Shown here piece by piece: positions 33,580 to 42,132 of a DNA stretch of 46,836 nt (positions within the stretch are counted from its first letter, which is position 1; each line of letters opens with the position of its first letter). The stretch spans positions 1 through 46,836 of the forward strand of contig JAKPDB010000042.1 of assembly GCA_029552985.1 (NCBI GenBank). The letters run 5' to 3'. The notes under the pieces were generated by a model. That model was given only the letters and a program-made list of their open reading frames with translations. It was not told the origin of the DNA and did not search any database. Source of the stretch: a bacterium. Lineage in GTDB: Bacteria > Ratteibacteria > UBA8468 > B48-G9 > DTJG01. A program made the translations under genes and the position numbers.

Positions 33580-34773
33580 TTATTCATACTGACAGATTTC
33601 AGGTTGTTCTGGCCAAATACCTTTATCCTTTTCAGAACTTCTCTGCCAGCGATAGTATAATTTTTTTGCAGGAAAAATACAATTGGTAATGAGAGTATAA
33701 CCAATAAGTCCCTGCTGTGGATGTAGTTTCAATCCGTCTTTTCTCAAGCCAGCAGGGTAGGGTGTTATAAAAAGTGTAATCACATCTTTTGATAATGGGT
33801 TTTTACCCAATTTTTTTATACCCTGGCTTAATATGTGCTCTAAATGGTCGCATGCTTTCCAGAATAAGGCATCAGGACCATCATCCGCAAGATTGAACAA
33901 ATTTCTGTATAGATTCCTTTTTTCCTTTTGATATTTTGCCTGAGGTGAACTTTTATCCCTGCACACCATGCCGCTGATGTGTGTAAAATAAGAGGGCTCT
34001 TCAGGTTCAAAGACCTCACAAAAATTTCTGCTGCACTTTTCAATGGCAACGCTTTTATATTTTTTGTCGTAGATTAAAACATTGCAACCACCCCAGAATA
34101 CAGAGTACTTTTTCAAAAACTCAACTGCTGAATCTGTATCCCATGCATACATGTCTACCATTTTCAGTACAGGCAGTGGAAAAATTTCCTCTGGCTCATC
34201 ATCAATATGGAGTCCTGAACCCACGCCATCGATCACAAAATTTCTGTGATACCAGAATGCAAGTGAAACTGGCGCTTTTTCATCAAGACGCTTTGATGGG
34301 CTCCACCAGGTGATAGGGTCATCAACATTTTTGATATGCATGGGACCCATATCTGTGTCAGGAATAAAAGCAACCCTGCATTTTTCATCACAACTGGTTC
34401 TCTTCAGTCCAAATTCCTTGTATCCACGAAAAGTCAGATAATCATTGGTACTTCGGAGTACTGCAATTTCCTGGATGGTCAGATGTGCCAGTTCCATCAG
34501 TTTTCTATCCCGCGTAATCACATAGTCCACCCATGTTCTTGCTTCTGGATACTTTACAAACGATGGAATTTTCGCCATTGCCTCTTTATAAAAATTTTCT
34601 ACTTGCTTGATTAGTTGTTGTTTTTCAATATGCGGTGCATCAGCAATAATTCTTTCAATGCCCGTTTCAAGGTAATAATGCCGATTTGCATTAATTCTTT
34701 GTGCTTCCTCTGATGCATCTTTCACTGGGTCAGGCATTACAAAGCTTTCATACTGATTACTGTCGTACCACAT
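33580..34773 (-). CDS. NTN-hydrolase / peptidase C45-like protein
   Basis: The protein has 397 residues. AAGGAG lies before ATG 34773. After about 125 helical residues comes TSCDEKCRVAFIPDTDMGP, followed by HIKNVDDP. A cysteine here (Cys128) followed by D-x-G-P and N-x-D-D resembles the nucleophile start of C45 acyl-CoA:6-APA acyltransferase-like NTN hydrolases. GGCNVLIYDKKYKSVAIEKC is a typical later strand of that family. Those enzymes self-cleave just before the Cys. It lies between the secreted GH42-like gene and the phosphatase, spacing 12 bases each side. The assignment rests on short motifs, and the substrate is unknown. Confidence 0.5.
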   Translation of the reverse strand: MWYDSNQYESFVMPDPVKDASEEAQRINANRHYYLETGIERIIADAPHIEKQQLIKQVENFYKEAMAKIPSFVKYPEARTWVDYVITRDRKLMELAHLTIQEIAVLRSTNDYLTFRGYKEFGLKRTSCDEKCRVAFIPDTDMGPMHIKNVDDPITWWSPSKRLDEKAPVSLAFWYHRNFVIDGVGSGLHIDDEPEEIFPLPVLKMVDMYAWDTDSAVEFLKKYSVFWGGCNVLIYDKKYKSVAIEKCSRNFCEVFEPEEPSYFTHISGMVCRDKSSPQAKYQKEKRNLYRNLFNLADDGPDALFWKACDHLEHILSQGIKKLGKNPLSKDVITLFITPYPAGLRKDGLKLHPQQGLIGYTLITNCIFPAKKLYYRWQRSSEKDKGIWPEQPEICQYE

Positions 34774-34785
34774 AAAAACTCCTTT

Positions 34786-37758
34786 TTACCTTATTATGAT
34801 GGCATCTGCCAGTTCAACATCAAATCCTATTTCTGCTTTTTCCTGAGTGATAACTAATGACTTAATGGGTTTTCCGCTGGCAATGGATATTTTTTTATTC
34901 TTCAGATTCAACCTGATTTCAAATAGAGCATCTGAAACATTCTTTGTACTCCAGTTAATGACTGGTATCACAATTCCATTTTTTGACTCAATCACTGTTG
35001 TCTCGATAAATCCGAGAGGATGACCTGTTGTATCTTTTACAAAAACAGCCGCATTTCCAGAATACGCAGATTTTATCAGTTCACCAGTATTTTTTTCAAA
35101 ATCAACTGGAATAAAATGAGCCATCGCATCGTCTGTTGAGCCCCTGTCTACAGGTTTCAATGGTATGGCTGGCTTGAAATAACTTAAACCAGGAAGAAAG
35201 CCGCAATAAATAATCTGTCCTTTCCCTTTTTTTATTGATACAATCGCTGGAGAACCGTTTGAAAATTTTCCCACAACAGAACCCTGAACTGGCTGAATTC
35301 TTGTAATAGCGCCAAATACTGGTATAGAAACTTCTTTCCCATTTATTTCAATAATCTCGCTGATAGGTTTTGCAAATGGCAAATCCTGCTTGATAAATTC
35401 TATTATACTGGCTGATTCTAACACATCCTGGTCAAAACCAAGCATTCTGTTAAATATTGCGTTTTTCCTGTTGTACTGGTCAAACATTCCTGCGCCTGCT
35501 GTCATAAATAAAGTTCCACCATTTGCTACCCACTGTTCAATTTTTTGTGAACAAGAAAGAGAAATATGTCTATCAGTGACAAAGAGGGTTTTATATCTGT
35601 CAAGTGTTCCATCAAGCGCATCCTGTTCCACAATAAAGTCAAGTGGAATTTGATTGTTTCTTATCGCAATGTATAAAGCTCGTTTCGCTGCTGCAAATGA
35701 ACCCGAATTGTCTGACCAGATGTCAGCAGTTTCACTGAACCACATCCCGGCATCAGATTCTCTTACACTGCCCTGTTGTACGATGTCTTCAAACAACCCA
35801 TATTCTCTGAAACTTTTCAGTACCATCGCGTACATATCAAAACTTGAAACATGATTTTCAGTATATGCCATGTACACAGGTTGAAACTCAAAAAGATTAA
35901 TAATTTTTGCACCATGGGAAACAGCAGCATAAAACTGTCGTTTCCACATATTCGGTGTATTGCCTGGCCAGTGAGGCATCACATAGTAATGTATTTTTCT
36001 TTCCGGCTTTCCTCTGAGGCCTGCCCTGAAAAGGTCAAGGTTGATTTCGTTCATTTGAGGGCTTCCAACAGGAATCTGCCAGATATAATCCTCTGCCCAG
36101 GGCATTGTAAGTCCGTCTTCTCTAAAACAATTAATCCATTGAAATACTTCGCCAAGATATGAGTGCTCGTACCCTCCATGATGCGGCGAGAAATTTGCAC
36201 CAATTCCTGCATTGGGAAGGTATTTCCTTAAAGTATCTGTCAATTGCTTGATCGCCTGTATTCCATAATCATGCTGGTATCTTTTTGACCAGTAATACAA
36301 TGCAGGATTGTTTGTTTTCATTTTTGGGTCAGGGTTATACACGATATTTTCCCAATTACCCTGCGGGTCAATGTCCTTGGGATTAACCTGGTGCTTTTTC
36401 AGATATTCAACGAACCCTTCTTTTGCTGATTTAGCATCAGGAGCAGGAAGACCAATTTCATCACCCAGACTCACAACCTTGATTTTTTCCCTTTGCTGAC
36501 TGGTAAGGGATGTACAGATGGCTTCAAGTTGTGCAGGATTTTTCCCTCTCCAATCAACTGCAATATCAGGATCTGTCGCAAGCCCGAATAATTGTGCAAA
36601 CTCTTTGATTTTCGTTCCAGCAAAAATCAATGTTTGTTCAGGTGTTTTTCCATGGGTTTTGATTTTTTTAAGATTTTCAACAAGGTCTCCAAGTGCCTCT
36701 TTTTCTGTTTGTATTGTTTTTGAATATCTTGTGTCAGCAAGACCAACAAGATGAAGTTCCTGAGCGCCAGTTAGATGAAACTGCCTGATTTTTTCTATGT
36801 TCCCAGCCGCATTTCTTACGCCAAACTCAATAACACATGCTCCTGTGACACTGAAGCCCCACTGTCCATCATTAAGGGTATCCATGGTGGAACCAACCTC
36901 TATCCAGTCAGTTTGCTGCCCTGGCTCCACAGAAATATTAACAGGTTTCCAGTTTCGCAAATGAACCCAGTAAGGGGAATGTTGTTGAAATGGACCTCCA
37001 GAAAATGAAAGACTCTTTACTGTAATGTTATCATTGGATTGATTTCTTATCTTCATCCACACGTCACCTGCCTGTGTCAGCCATCCGTCAAGGGGTAGAT
37101 ATCCTTCTTTTTCTATTCTCATATTCACCTGCTGGCTGTCTGTGGTCAGCATAATGACATCAACATTTCTCTTTGCTGCTGGCTGGGGTTGATTTCCTGC
37201 AATCAGAGAAATTTTTATAATCCCTGGCTGTAATTGCACAGCAGCATCATGGCCTTCCCATACGATATTTTCCACTGCTCCCCAGCTCCACGCAACCTCT
37301 TTTTTCAGTTTCTGTCCAAAAGCCCATATTTTCAGGTTGTCTCTTGCGCCATAAAGTTTGTCCATTAAAATTTTTCCGTTTTGCTCAATTCTTATGCGAA
37401 ACTGCGTTTCAAACCTGTAAGGTGCTTCATATCTGACAAGCACAAGATACTCACCTGCCCGGTCAATTTTTGCATTGATGGTAGCAATAGATTCTTCACA
37501 TTGCTCTGGTGCTCCGAGAAACGCTTTTCTTGAAAGAAAGGTGTTGGCAAATGTTGCTGCAAAATAGTTTTCTCCCCATGGTTTTGCCTGCCATGCGCCT
37601 TTGATTACTTTGAACTCCTCTGCCTCGCAAAAAATCGTACCATCCGGACAGGCAAGGACAGGTTCATCAGCAGGCCTGAATTTTGCTGCTGGATGAATAC
37701 CAGCAAAGCACACACTCAAAGACAGAAACATAGAAAGCAGAATAAATGTCTTTATCAT
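34786..37758 (-). CDS. Secreted GH42-like / beta-galactosidase-type protein
   Basis: The protein has 990 residues. The start was set at ATG 37758 (AAGGA upstream, 4-base overlap with the acyltransferase gene) with a signal peptide ending SVCFA|G. Residues of roughly 25-230 form a beta-sandwich (FCEAEEFKVIKGAWQAK). A TIM barrel follows at about 330-700. KVVSLGDEIGLP supplies a candidate acid/base Glu, followed by GIGANFSPHHGGYEHSYLG and HGAKIINLFEFQPVYMAYTE. A Rossmann-like trimerisation-type domain then carries KTLFVTDRHISL and IEQWVANGGTLFMTAGAG, as in GH42 enzymes. It is exported, probably to the periplasm or surface. The substrate is unknown. Confidence 0.65.
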   Translation of the reverse strand: MIKTFILLSMFLSLSVCFAGIHPAAKFRPADEPVLACPDGTIFCEAEEFKVIKGAWQAKPWGENYFAATFANTFLSRKAFLGAPEQCEESIATINAKIDRAGEYLVLVRYEAPYRFETQFRIRIEQNGKILMDKLYGARDNLKIWAFGQKLKKEVAWSWGAVENIVWEGHDAAVQLQPGIIKISLIAGNQPQPAAKRNVDVIMLTTDSQQVNMRIEKEGYLPLDGWLTQAGDVWMKIRNQSNDNITVKSLSFSGGPFQQHSPYWVHLRNWKPVNISVEPGQQTDWIEVGSTMDTLNDGQWGFSVTGACVIEFGVRNAAGNIEKIRQFHLTGAQELHLVGLADTRYSKTIQTEKEALGDLVENLKKIKTHGKTPEQTLIFAGTKIKEFAQLFGLATDPDIAVDWRGKNPAQLEAICTSLTSQQREKIKVVSLGDEIGLPAPDAKSAKEGFVEYLKKHQVNPKDIDPQGNWENIVYNPDPKMKTNNPALYYWSKRYQHDYGIQAIKQLTDTLRKYLPNAGIGANFSPHHGGYEHSYLGEVFQWINCFREDGLTMPWAEDYIWQIPVGSPQMNEINLDLFRAGLRGKPERKIHYYVMPHWPGNTPNMWKRQFYAAVSHGAKIINLFEFQPVYMAYTENHVSSFDMYAMVLKSFREYGLFEDIVQQGSVRESDAGMWFSETADIWSDNSGSFAAAKRALYIAIRNNQIPLDFIVEQDALDGTLDRYKTLFVTDRHISLSCSQKIEQWVANGGTLFMTAGAGMFDQYNRKNAIFNRMLGFDQDVLESASIIEFIKQDLPFAKPISEIIEINGKEVSIPVFGAITRIQPVQGSVVGKFSNGSPAIVSIKKGKGQIIYCGFLPGLSYFKPAIPLKPVDRGSTDDAMAHFIPVDFEKNTGELIKSAYSGNAAVFVKDTTGHPLGFIETTVIESKNGIVIPVINWSTKNVSDALFEIRLNLKNKKISIASGKPIKSLVITQEKAEIGFDVELADAIIIR

Positions 37759-38669
37759 TGTTCGTCCTTTCTTGTATGATTCCACATTTGAGAAAAGTTC
37801 AACCACTGATCATAGTATTTCAGAATATATTTTTCAAGATATCCTGTACCTTTTTCAACAAGATATCGAACCTTTTGATTTTCATCTTCACAATCAATTT
37901 CAATGGGTCTGTCAAAAATCAGCATATATTTTCCTTTTTTCTTTCTTATCAAAAAACCTGCAAGATAACTTGCGTTCCATCTTGCAGCCAGTGTTGCAGG
38001 GCCTCTTGGAAGAAATGTTTCCTTTCCCATAAATTTTACCAGCATCCCTTTTTCTGTAAAGAGCCGGTCTCCGAGAATTGCAATGACACTATTTTTTTTG
38101 AATGCTCTAAAGTATTCTTTTGGATTTGCCCCTGTAAGTATTACATTGACGCCTTTTGATTTTCTTCTTCTGACAAAAATTGTCGCCATTTTTTCATTTC
38201 GAAATGGAAGCGCCACAGCAGATAAATTGTATCCAAGTAAACTCGTAACAATCCCTGCAAGTTCCCAGTTTCCAAGATGTCCTGTTAGCACAATAGCGCC
38301 CTTTGACTGCTTAAGCGCCTGGTCAAGATAATGAATATTGACCAGTTCAACCTTCTCTTCTACCCAGTGGCTGTTCCATTTTGGAATCTGGAAAAATTCC
38401 ACCATGTACATTCCGAAATTTTTGTATATTTGTTTTACTGTTTTACGAAGGTATTGGTCATCAAACTGAAACTGTTCAATCTGTGACTTATAAGTGAGAA
38501 CCTGTTTTATGTTTGCCCTGATAATTTTTCTCAATCCAGGAGTAAAAAAATATCTTAATTCTGCGATTACATCACCTATGAAATAGGCAAGCCAGTCAGG
38601 CAGGTGCATACCGAGAAAACAAAAAAATCTATAAACAACATATTCCATCGTAGTATCCGCTTCTGGCAT
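37755..38669 (-). CDS. LpxL/HtrB-type lipid A acyltransferase-like protein
   Basis: The protein has 304 residues from ATG 38669; ATG 38648 is also possible and no strong ribosome site supports either. TGHLGNWEL is the H-x4-E catalytic motif of the lysophospholipid/lipid A acyltransferase family. ILGDRLFTEKGMLVKFMG and PRGPATLAARWNA are the later acyl-acceptor motifs. One N-terminal membrane segment (about YFIGDVIAELRYFF) anchors it at the inner membrane. It probably adds a secondary acyl chain to lipid A or a related glycolipid. It starts directly after the recR stop codon. Confidence 0.88.
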   Translation of the reverse strand: MPEADTTMEYVVYRFFCFLGMHLPDWLAYFIGDVIAELRYFFTPGLRKIIRANIKQVLTYKSQIEQFQFDDQYLRKTVKQIYKNFGMYMVEFFQIPKWNSHWVEEKVELVNIHYLDQALKQSKGAIVLTGHLGNWELAGIVTSLLGYNLSAVALPFRNEKMATIFVRRRKSKGVNVILTGANPKEYFRAFKKNSVIAILGDRLFTEKGMLVKFMGKETFLPRGPATLAARWNASYLAGFLIRKKKGKYMLIFDRPIEIDCEDENQKVRYLVEKGTGYLEKYILKYYDQWLNFSQMWNHTRKDEQ

Positions 38670-38670
38670 G

Positions 38671-39264
38671 TTATGGCTTGAATCTGTGTTCAAGAGATTT
38701 TTTTATTGTTTCAGCATCTATGTATTCAATCTCTGCTCCCACAGGAATGCCTGTCGCAAGACGTGAAACGGGATACGATTGTTTCTTGAGAAGTTCAATA
38801 AGATACATGGCAGTACTTTCGCCTTCTGGGGTTGGGTTTGTCGCTATGATAATTTCATCAAACTGTTCTTTTTTGAGTCGCTCCAGCAAATGATTGATGG
38901 AAAGATTTTCAGGACCGATTTTTTCAAGAGGATTGATTCTGCCGCCAAGAATATGATACTTGCCGCGAAACCCTGCCTTTTCAAGAGCCACTGCATCCTT
39001 GTATTCTTCAACAACTGCCAGTTTTTTCTCTCTTGAAGCATCCTTACAAACATCGCACACTTCATTTTCTGTAATTGAAAAACAATGCTTACACAATCTA
39101 ATGTTTTGTTTTAGTTTTTTCAGATTTTCAGCAAGAGCAACAACGTCAGTGTCTTCCATTTTCATCAGACACTCAACAATTCTTTCTGCGCTTTTCTGTC
39201 CTATTCCGGGCAATTTTCTTAACTGTTCAACAATTGCCCTGATTACAGGTGGGTATGTTTCCAT
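38671..39264 (-). CDS. recR: Recombination mediator RecR
   Basis: The protein has 197 residues. A helix-hairpin-helix LRKLPGIGQKSAERI, a C4 zinc finger (CKHC then CDVC) and a Toprim domain (VVEEYKDAVAL, IIIATNPTPEGEST) stand in family order. With RecF and RecO it loads RecA on gapped DNA. The start ATG shares one base with the ybaB stop (TGATG). The dnaX-ybaB-recR order is conserved across bacteria. Confidence 0.97.
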   Translation of the reverse strand: METYPPVIRAIVEQLRKLPGIGQKSAERIVECLMKMEDTDVVALAENLKKLKQNIRLCKHCFSITENEVCDVCKDASREKKLAVVEEYKDAVALEKAGFRGKYHILGGRINPLEKIGPENLSINHLLERLKKEQFDEIIIATNPTPEGESTAMYLIELLKKQSYPVSRLATGIPVGAEIEYIDAETIKKSLEHRFKP

Positions 39265-39572
39265 CAGAATGGTAAATTTCCAAAATCTCCAAGCATGTTT
39301 TTCGTTTCTTCCTGGATGATTTTTTCAATTTCCTTCTGCGCTCTCTGCCAGGTCTGAAGCAGAAGTTTTTCAAGTTTCAATTTATTTTCAGGGCTCAATA
39401 ATTCCGGTGAAATATCAAGATAGGTCATCTCCATTTTTCCATTCACCTTCATCGTGATTTTCCCATCAGGAGAAGAAACCTCACACACCTTGCTTTCAAG
39501 AATTTTTTGAAATTTTCCTGCCTGCTTTCTAATCTGAGATGCCTGTTTTAACATATCAAACATATTAACCAT
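39264..39572 (-). CDS. ybaB: YbaB/EbfC-family nucleoid-associated protein
   Basis: The protein has 102 residues. It starts MVNMFDMLKQASQIRKQAGKF and contains a central beta region (ITMKVNGKMEMTYLDISPEL), which matches the small DNA-binding YbaB dimer. GGAGG at the end of dnaX serves as its ribosome site, and its ATG follows the dnaX stop directly. Both spacing and synteny support coupling with dnaX and recR. Confidence 0.95.
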   Translation of the reverse strand: MVNMFDMLKQASQIRKQAGKFQKILESKVCEVSSPDGKITMKVNGKMEMTYLDISPELLSPENKLKLEKLLLQTWQRAQKEIEKIIQEETKNMLGDFGNLPF

Positions 39573-41096
39573 TTATTCCTCCATTTCAACGATTTCACCG
39601 CCACCAAAAAATTCAATAATTTCCTTAATCTCTGCTTTTTCCTTCAGGGAAGTTTTTTTTTCTGATGCAGAAACAAAACAGGAAATAGTATAATGGCTTC
39701 CCAGTATTTTTTCAAGCATTGCTTCCACAGTTGATTTATTCTCCATGACTTTCTGGCACAAAAATTGAAAGTTCTCTGCAAATACAATGTGAATGCAGTT
39801 GTTTTCACATTTCACGGGTTTTCCTTCTCTCAATGCGGCAAACAACAAAGGTTTATTCTTTTTTATCTTAAGCAATATTTCATCCCACTTTTCAAAAATA
39901 TCCTGTGGGATCGCTCGGTCAGAAACCTGTGAAGATTTATCTGGCGTAGATTTTTTTTCCTGTTTTTCTTCCACTTCCATAACAGGTTTTTCCAATTTTA
40001 CAGTTGGTGTTTTCAAAATTTCCACAAGATTGAAACACAGCAGTTCCGCAAGGACCATCTCCAGTGGTTCGTACCTGATTTTTTCTTTTGTCTGCATTAT
40101 TGATTCAAGCGCCCTGATAAACTTTTCAGCAGGAATATTACTGAATAATTCGATATTTTTCTTATCTATTTCCTCGTCAGACGATACAATGCCGTATTGA
40201 TTCCAGATGACCAGTTGAATTTTTCTCGCCATCGCAGTAAGCAGGTTTGTAATATCCTTGCCCTGGCTAACAATACGATGAAGATAAAGGATGGCTTGTT
40301 TCACATCTCCACTGACAATAATTTTTAGTAGTTCCCACACACTTTCACCTGAGGCAATCCCGAGCACTTCTGAAACAAGGTCCTGCGTGATATTACTAGT
40401 ATTTGACAGAACAATGATCTGGTCAAGATAGCCAAGGATATCTCTCATAGAACCTGCGCCTGCTTCTATCAATTTTTTCATTGCATCCGGTTCAATGGTG
40501 TATCCCTCATTTTCAACAACCCTTTTTACCATCATGGATATTTCTTCATCATTCAAACTCTTGAAGTCATAACGTTGGCATCTGGAAACAATTGTAGGCG
40601 GAATTTTTTCAGGCGCAGTCGTTGCGAAAATAAATTTTGCATAATCAGGAGGTTCCTCAAGGGTTTTCAGCAGGGCATTGAATGCCTCATTGGTAAGCAT
40701 GTGAACCTCGTCTATAAGGTATATTCTGAACCGCGCCTTTGCTGGTCTTAATGATACTGCTTCTCTGAGAGACCTGATTTCTTCAATACCCCGGTTTGAT
40801 GCGCCATCTATTTCAAGAAAATCCATTGAGGTGCCCTGATAAATTTCCATGCAGAACACGCACCTGTTGCATGGTTCAGTGGCAGGTCCTTCCACGCAGT
40901 TTAACGCTCTTGCAAAAATACGGGCAATAGTGGTTTTTCCAACTCCTCGTGGACCCGCAAACAAAAAGGCATGAGGGATTCTTTTGCTTGATATTGCCTG
41001 TTGAAGTTTTTTTACAATTGTCTGTTGCCCTGCAATTTCTGCAAATGTGCGAGGTCTGTACTTGCGCGCAAGAACCTGATAAACTTCTTTTTCCAT
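39573..41096 (-). CDS. dnaX: DNA polymerase III gamma/tau subunit
   Basis: This is the clamp-loader ATPase. The start was taken at ATG 41096 (507 residues); TTG 41114 would overlap wzz. Walker A GPRGVGKTT is at 48-56, a zinc module has CNRCVFC, Walker B is YLIDEVHML, and the SRC motif lies in VSRCQRYDF. Domain III ends near residue 370, followed by a charged linker and a short tau-type tail. A run of eight A residues on the coding strand (39951-39958) inside the linker forms an A-AAA-AAA slippery heptamer. A -1 shift meets a stop four codons later, predicting a gamma form of about 386 residues. Confidence 0.95.
   Translation of the reverse strand: MEKEVYQVLARKYRPRTFAEIAGQQTIVKKLQQAISSKRIPHAFLFAGPRGVGKTTIARIFARALNCVEGPATEPCNRCVFCMEIYQGTSMDFLEIDGASNRGIEEIRSLREAVSLRPAKARFRIYLIDEVHMLTNEAFNALLKTLEEPPDYAKFIFATTAPEKIPPTIVSRCQRYDFKSLNDEEISMMVKRVVENEGYTIEPDAMKKLIEAGAGSMRDILGYLDQIIVLSNTSNITQDLVSEVLGIASGESVWELLKIIVSGDVKQAILYLHRIVSQGKDITNLLTAMARKIQLVIWNQYGIVSSDEEIDKKNIELFSNIPAEKFIRALESIMQTKEKIRYEPLEMVLAELLCFNLVEILKTPTVKLEKPVMEVEEKQEKKSTPDKSSQVSDRAIPQDIFEKWDEILLKIKKNKPLLFAALREGKPVKCENNCIHIVFAENFQFLCQKVMENKSTVEAMLEKILGSHYTISCFVSASEKKTSLKEKAEIKEIIEFFGGGEIVEMEE
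39937..39958 (-). promoter_or_regulatory. Candidate programmed -1 frameshift site in dnaX
   Basis: The coding strand reads GAA AAA AAA TCT ACG in frame. Slipping back one base gives ATC TAC GCC AGA TAA, ending at 39937. E. coli dnaX uses A-AAA-AAG, and Thermus uses an A9 tract with transcriptional slippage. No strong stimulatory hairpin is visible downstream; a GGAAG lies a dozen bases upstream. Confidence 0.45.
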
Positions 41097-41100
41097 GTCT

Positions 41101-42132
41101 TTATATGCTTCCAAGGAATCTCAACACATCAAAAAATAACACAATAATGCCAATCCCTACGATAATTGTAACAATTACGATAAGAATTTTTTTGATGTCA
41201 GGGCTATGGACCTTCTGTGGGACAACCGCAGTATCAAGAACCTGAATGAATGGGGTGTCTTTTGTTTCTTCCAGCTTTGCGCTTTCAAGTTGTGCTGTTA
41301 GAAATGAATACAAGCTCTCCTGTGCCTTTAATTCTCTGAGGATTTGAGTAAGTTTTGTCTGATAACTTGTCAGCCGGTCAAGTTCTTTTTGCAGGTCTCT
41401 TATTTCTGCGTTGAGCAAGACAATCTCTGGTTGATCTGGTTGATAAATCCTTTTTCGTCTTTCGAGTTCAAGTTTCTTTTCTGAAAGTTTTGTCATCAAA
41501 TCAGTGGCAAGCGCACTGATTTCTCCTGTATCTTTGATTGCAAGAAGTTTGTTTGACTGTTGAAGCTGGTTGAGCTGGTCCTGAAGCTGATTCAATATCC
41601 TTCCAGTACTTGCCAGTCGTTCTTCGATAAACATTCTGTTCTTTTTTGCTGTGGTAATTGTCATTTCCTGAAGAAGTTTATCAAGATTCAACCAGAAAAA
41701 GTTCGCCATATCTGCTGCCCTCTTCGGATCTCTGTCAATCACGCTTATTGATATGACCCTTTGGCCTGACGCAGAAATGTTGCAACTTGCCTTGAGAATT
41801 TCCCTTACCTTATCAACATTGGAAATGCCATACACAGAACCCAGATTGAATTTTGTAATTAAATCGTCAAACATTCTTCTGCTGGTTAAAATGGACATGA
41901 AAAGTTCAGTCCCTGTATCCTGTCTCTCAGTCGTTTTTGTTTTTGTGGATACATCCAGTCCCTCCAGACTGCCAATAGGTTTTAAAATTGCTGCTGTGGC
42001 TTTATAATACTTTGGCGAGACAAGGTAATAAAGTATCCCAAGCAAAACACCCAGGATAAGAGACAGTGTAAGCAGTAGCAAGTGTCTCTTAAAACTTGAA
42101 ATCACCCTTTGATTTCGTGTTGTTTTTTCCAT
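41101..42132 (-). CDS. Wzz-type polysaccharide chain-length determinant protein
   Basis: The protein has 343 residues. There is a membrane helix at about 17-40 (LLLLTLSLILGVLLGILYYL), a periplasmic domain starting YYKATAAILKP, and a long coiled coil (about 165-285). A second helix at about 315-335 (KKILIVIVTIIVGIGIIVLFF) is preceded by the proline-containing PFIQVLDTAVVPQKVHSPD, the usual Wzz/GNVR ending. No cytoplasmic tyrosine-kinase domain is fused. It starts 1 base inside the wza-like stop (TGATG). It sets or co-polymerises exopolysaccharide or O-antigen with the export protein upstream. Confidence 0.9.
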   Translation of the reverse strand: MEKTTRNQRVISSFKRHLLLLTLSLILGVLLGILYYLVSPKYYKATAAILKPIGSLEGLDVSTKTKTTERQDTGTELFMSILTSRRMFDDLITKFNLGSVYGISNVDKVREILKASCNISASGQRVISISVIDRDPKRAADMANFFWLNLDKLLQEMTITTAKKNRMFIEERLASTGRILNQLQDQLNQLQQSNKLLAIKDTGEISALATDLMTKLSEKKLELERRKRIYQPDQPEIVLLNAEIRDLQKELDRLTSYQTKLTQILRELKAQESLYSFLTAQLESAKLEETKDTPFIQVLDTAVVPQKVHSPDIKKILIVIVTIIVGIGIIVLFFDVLRFLGSI

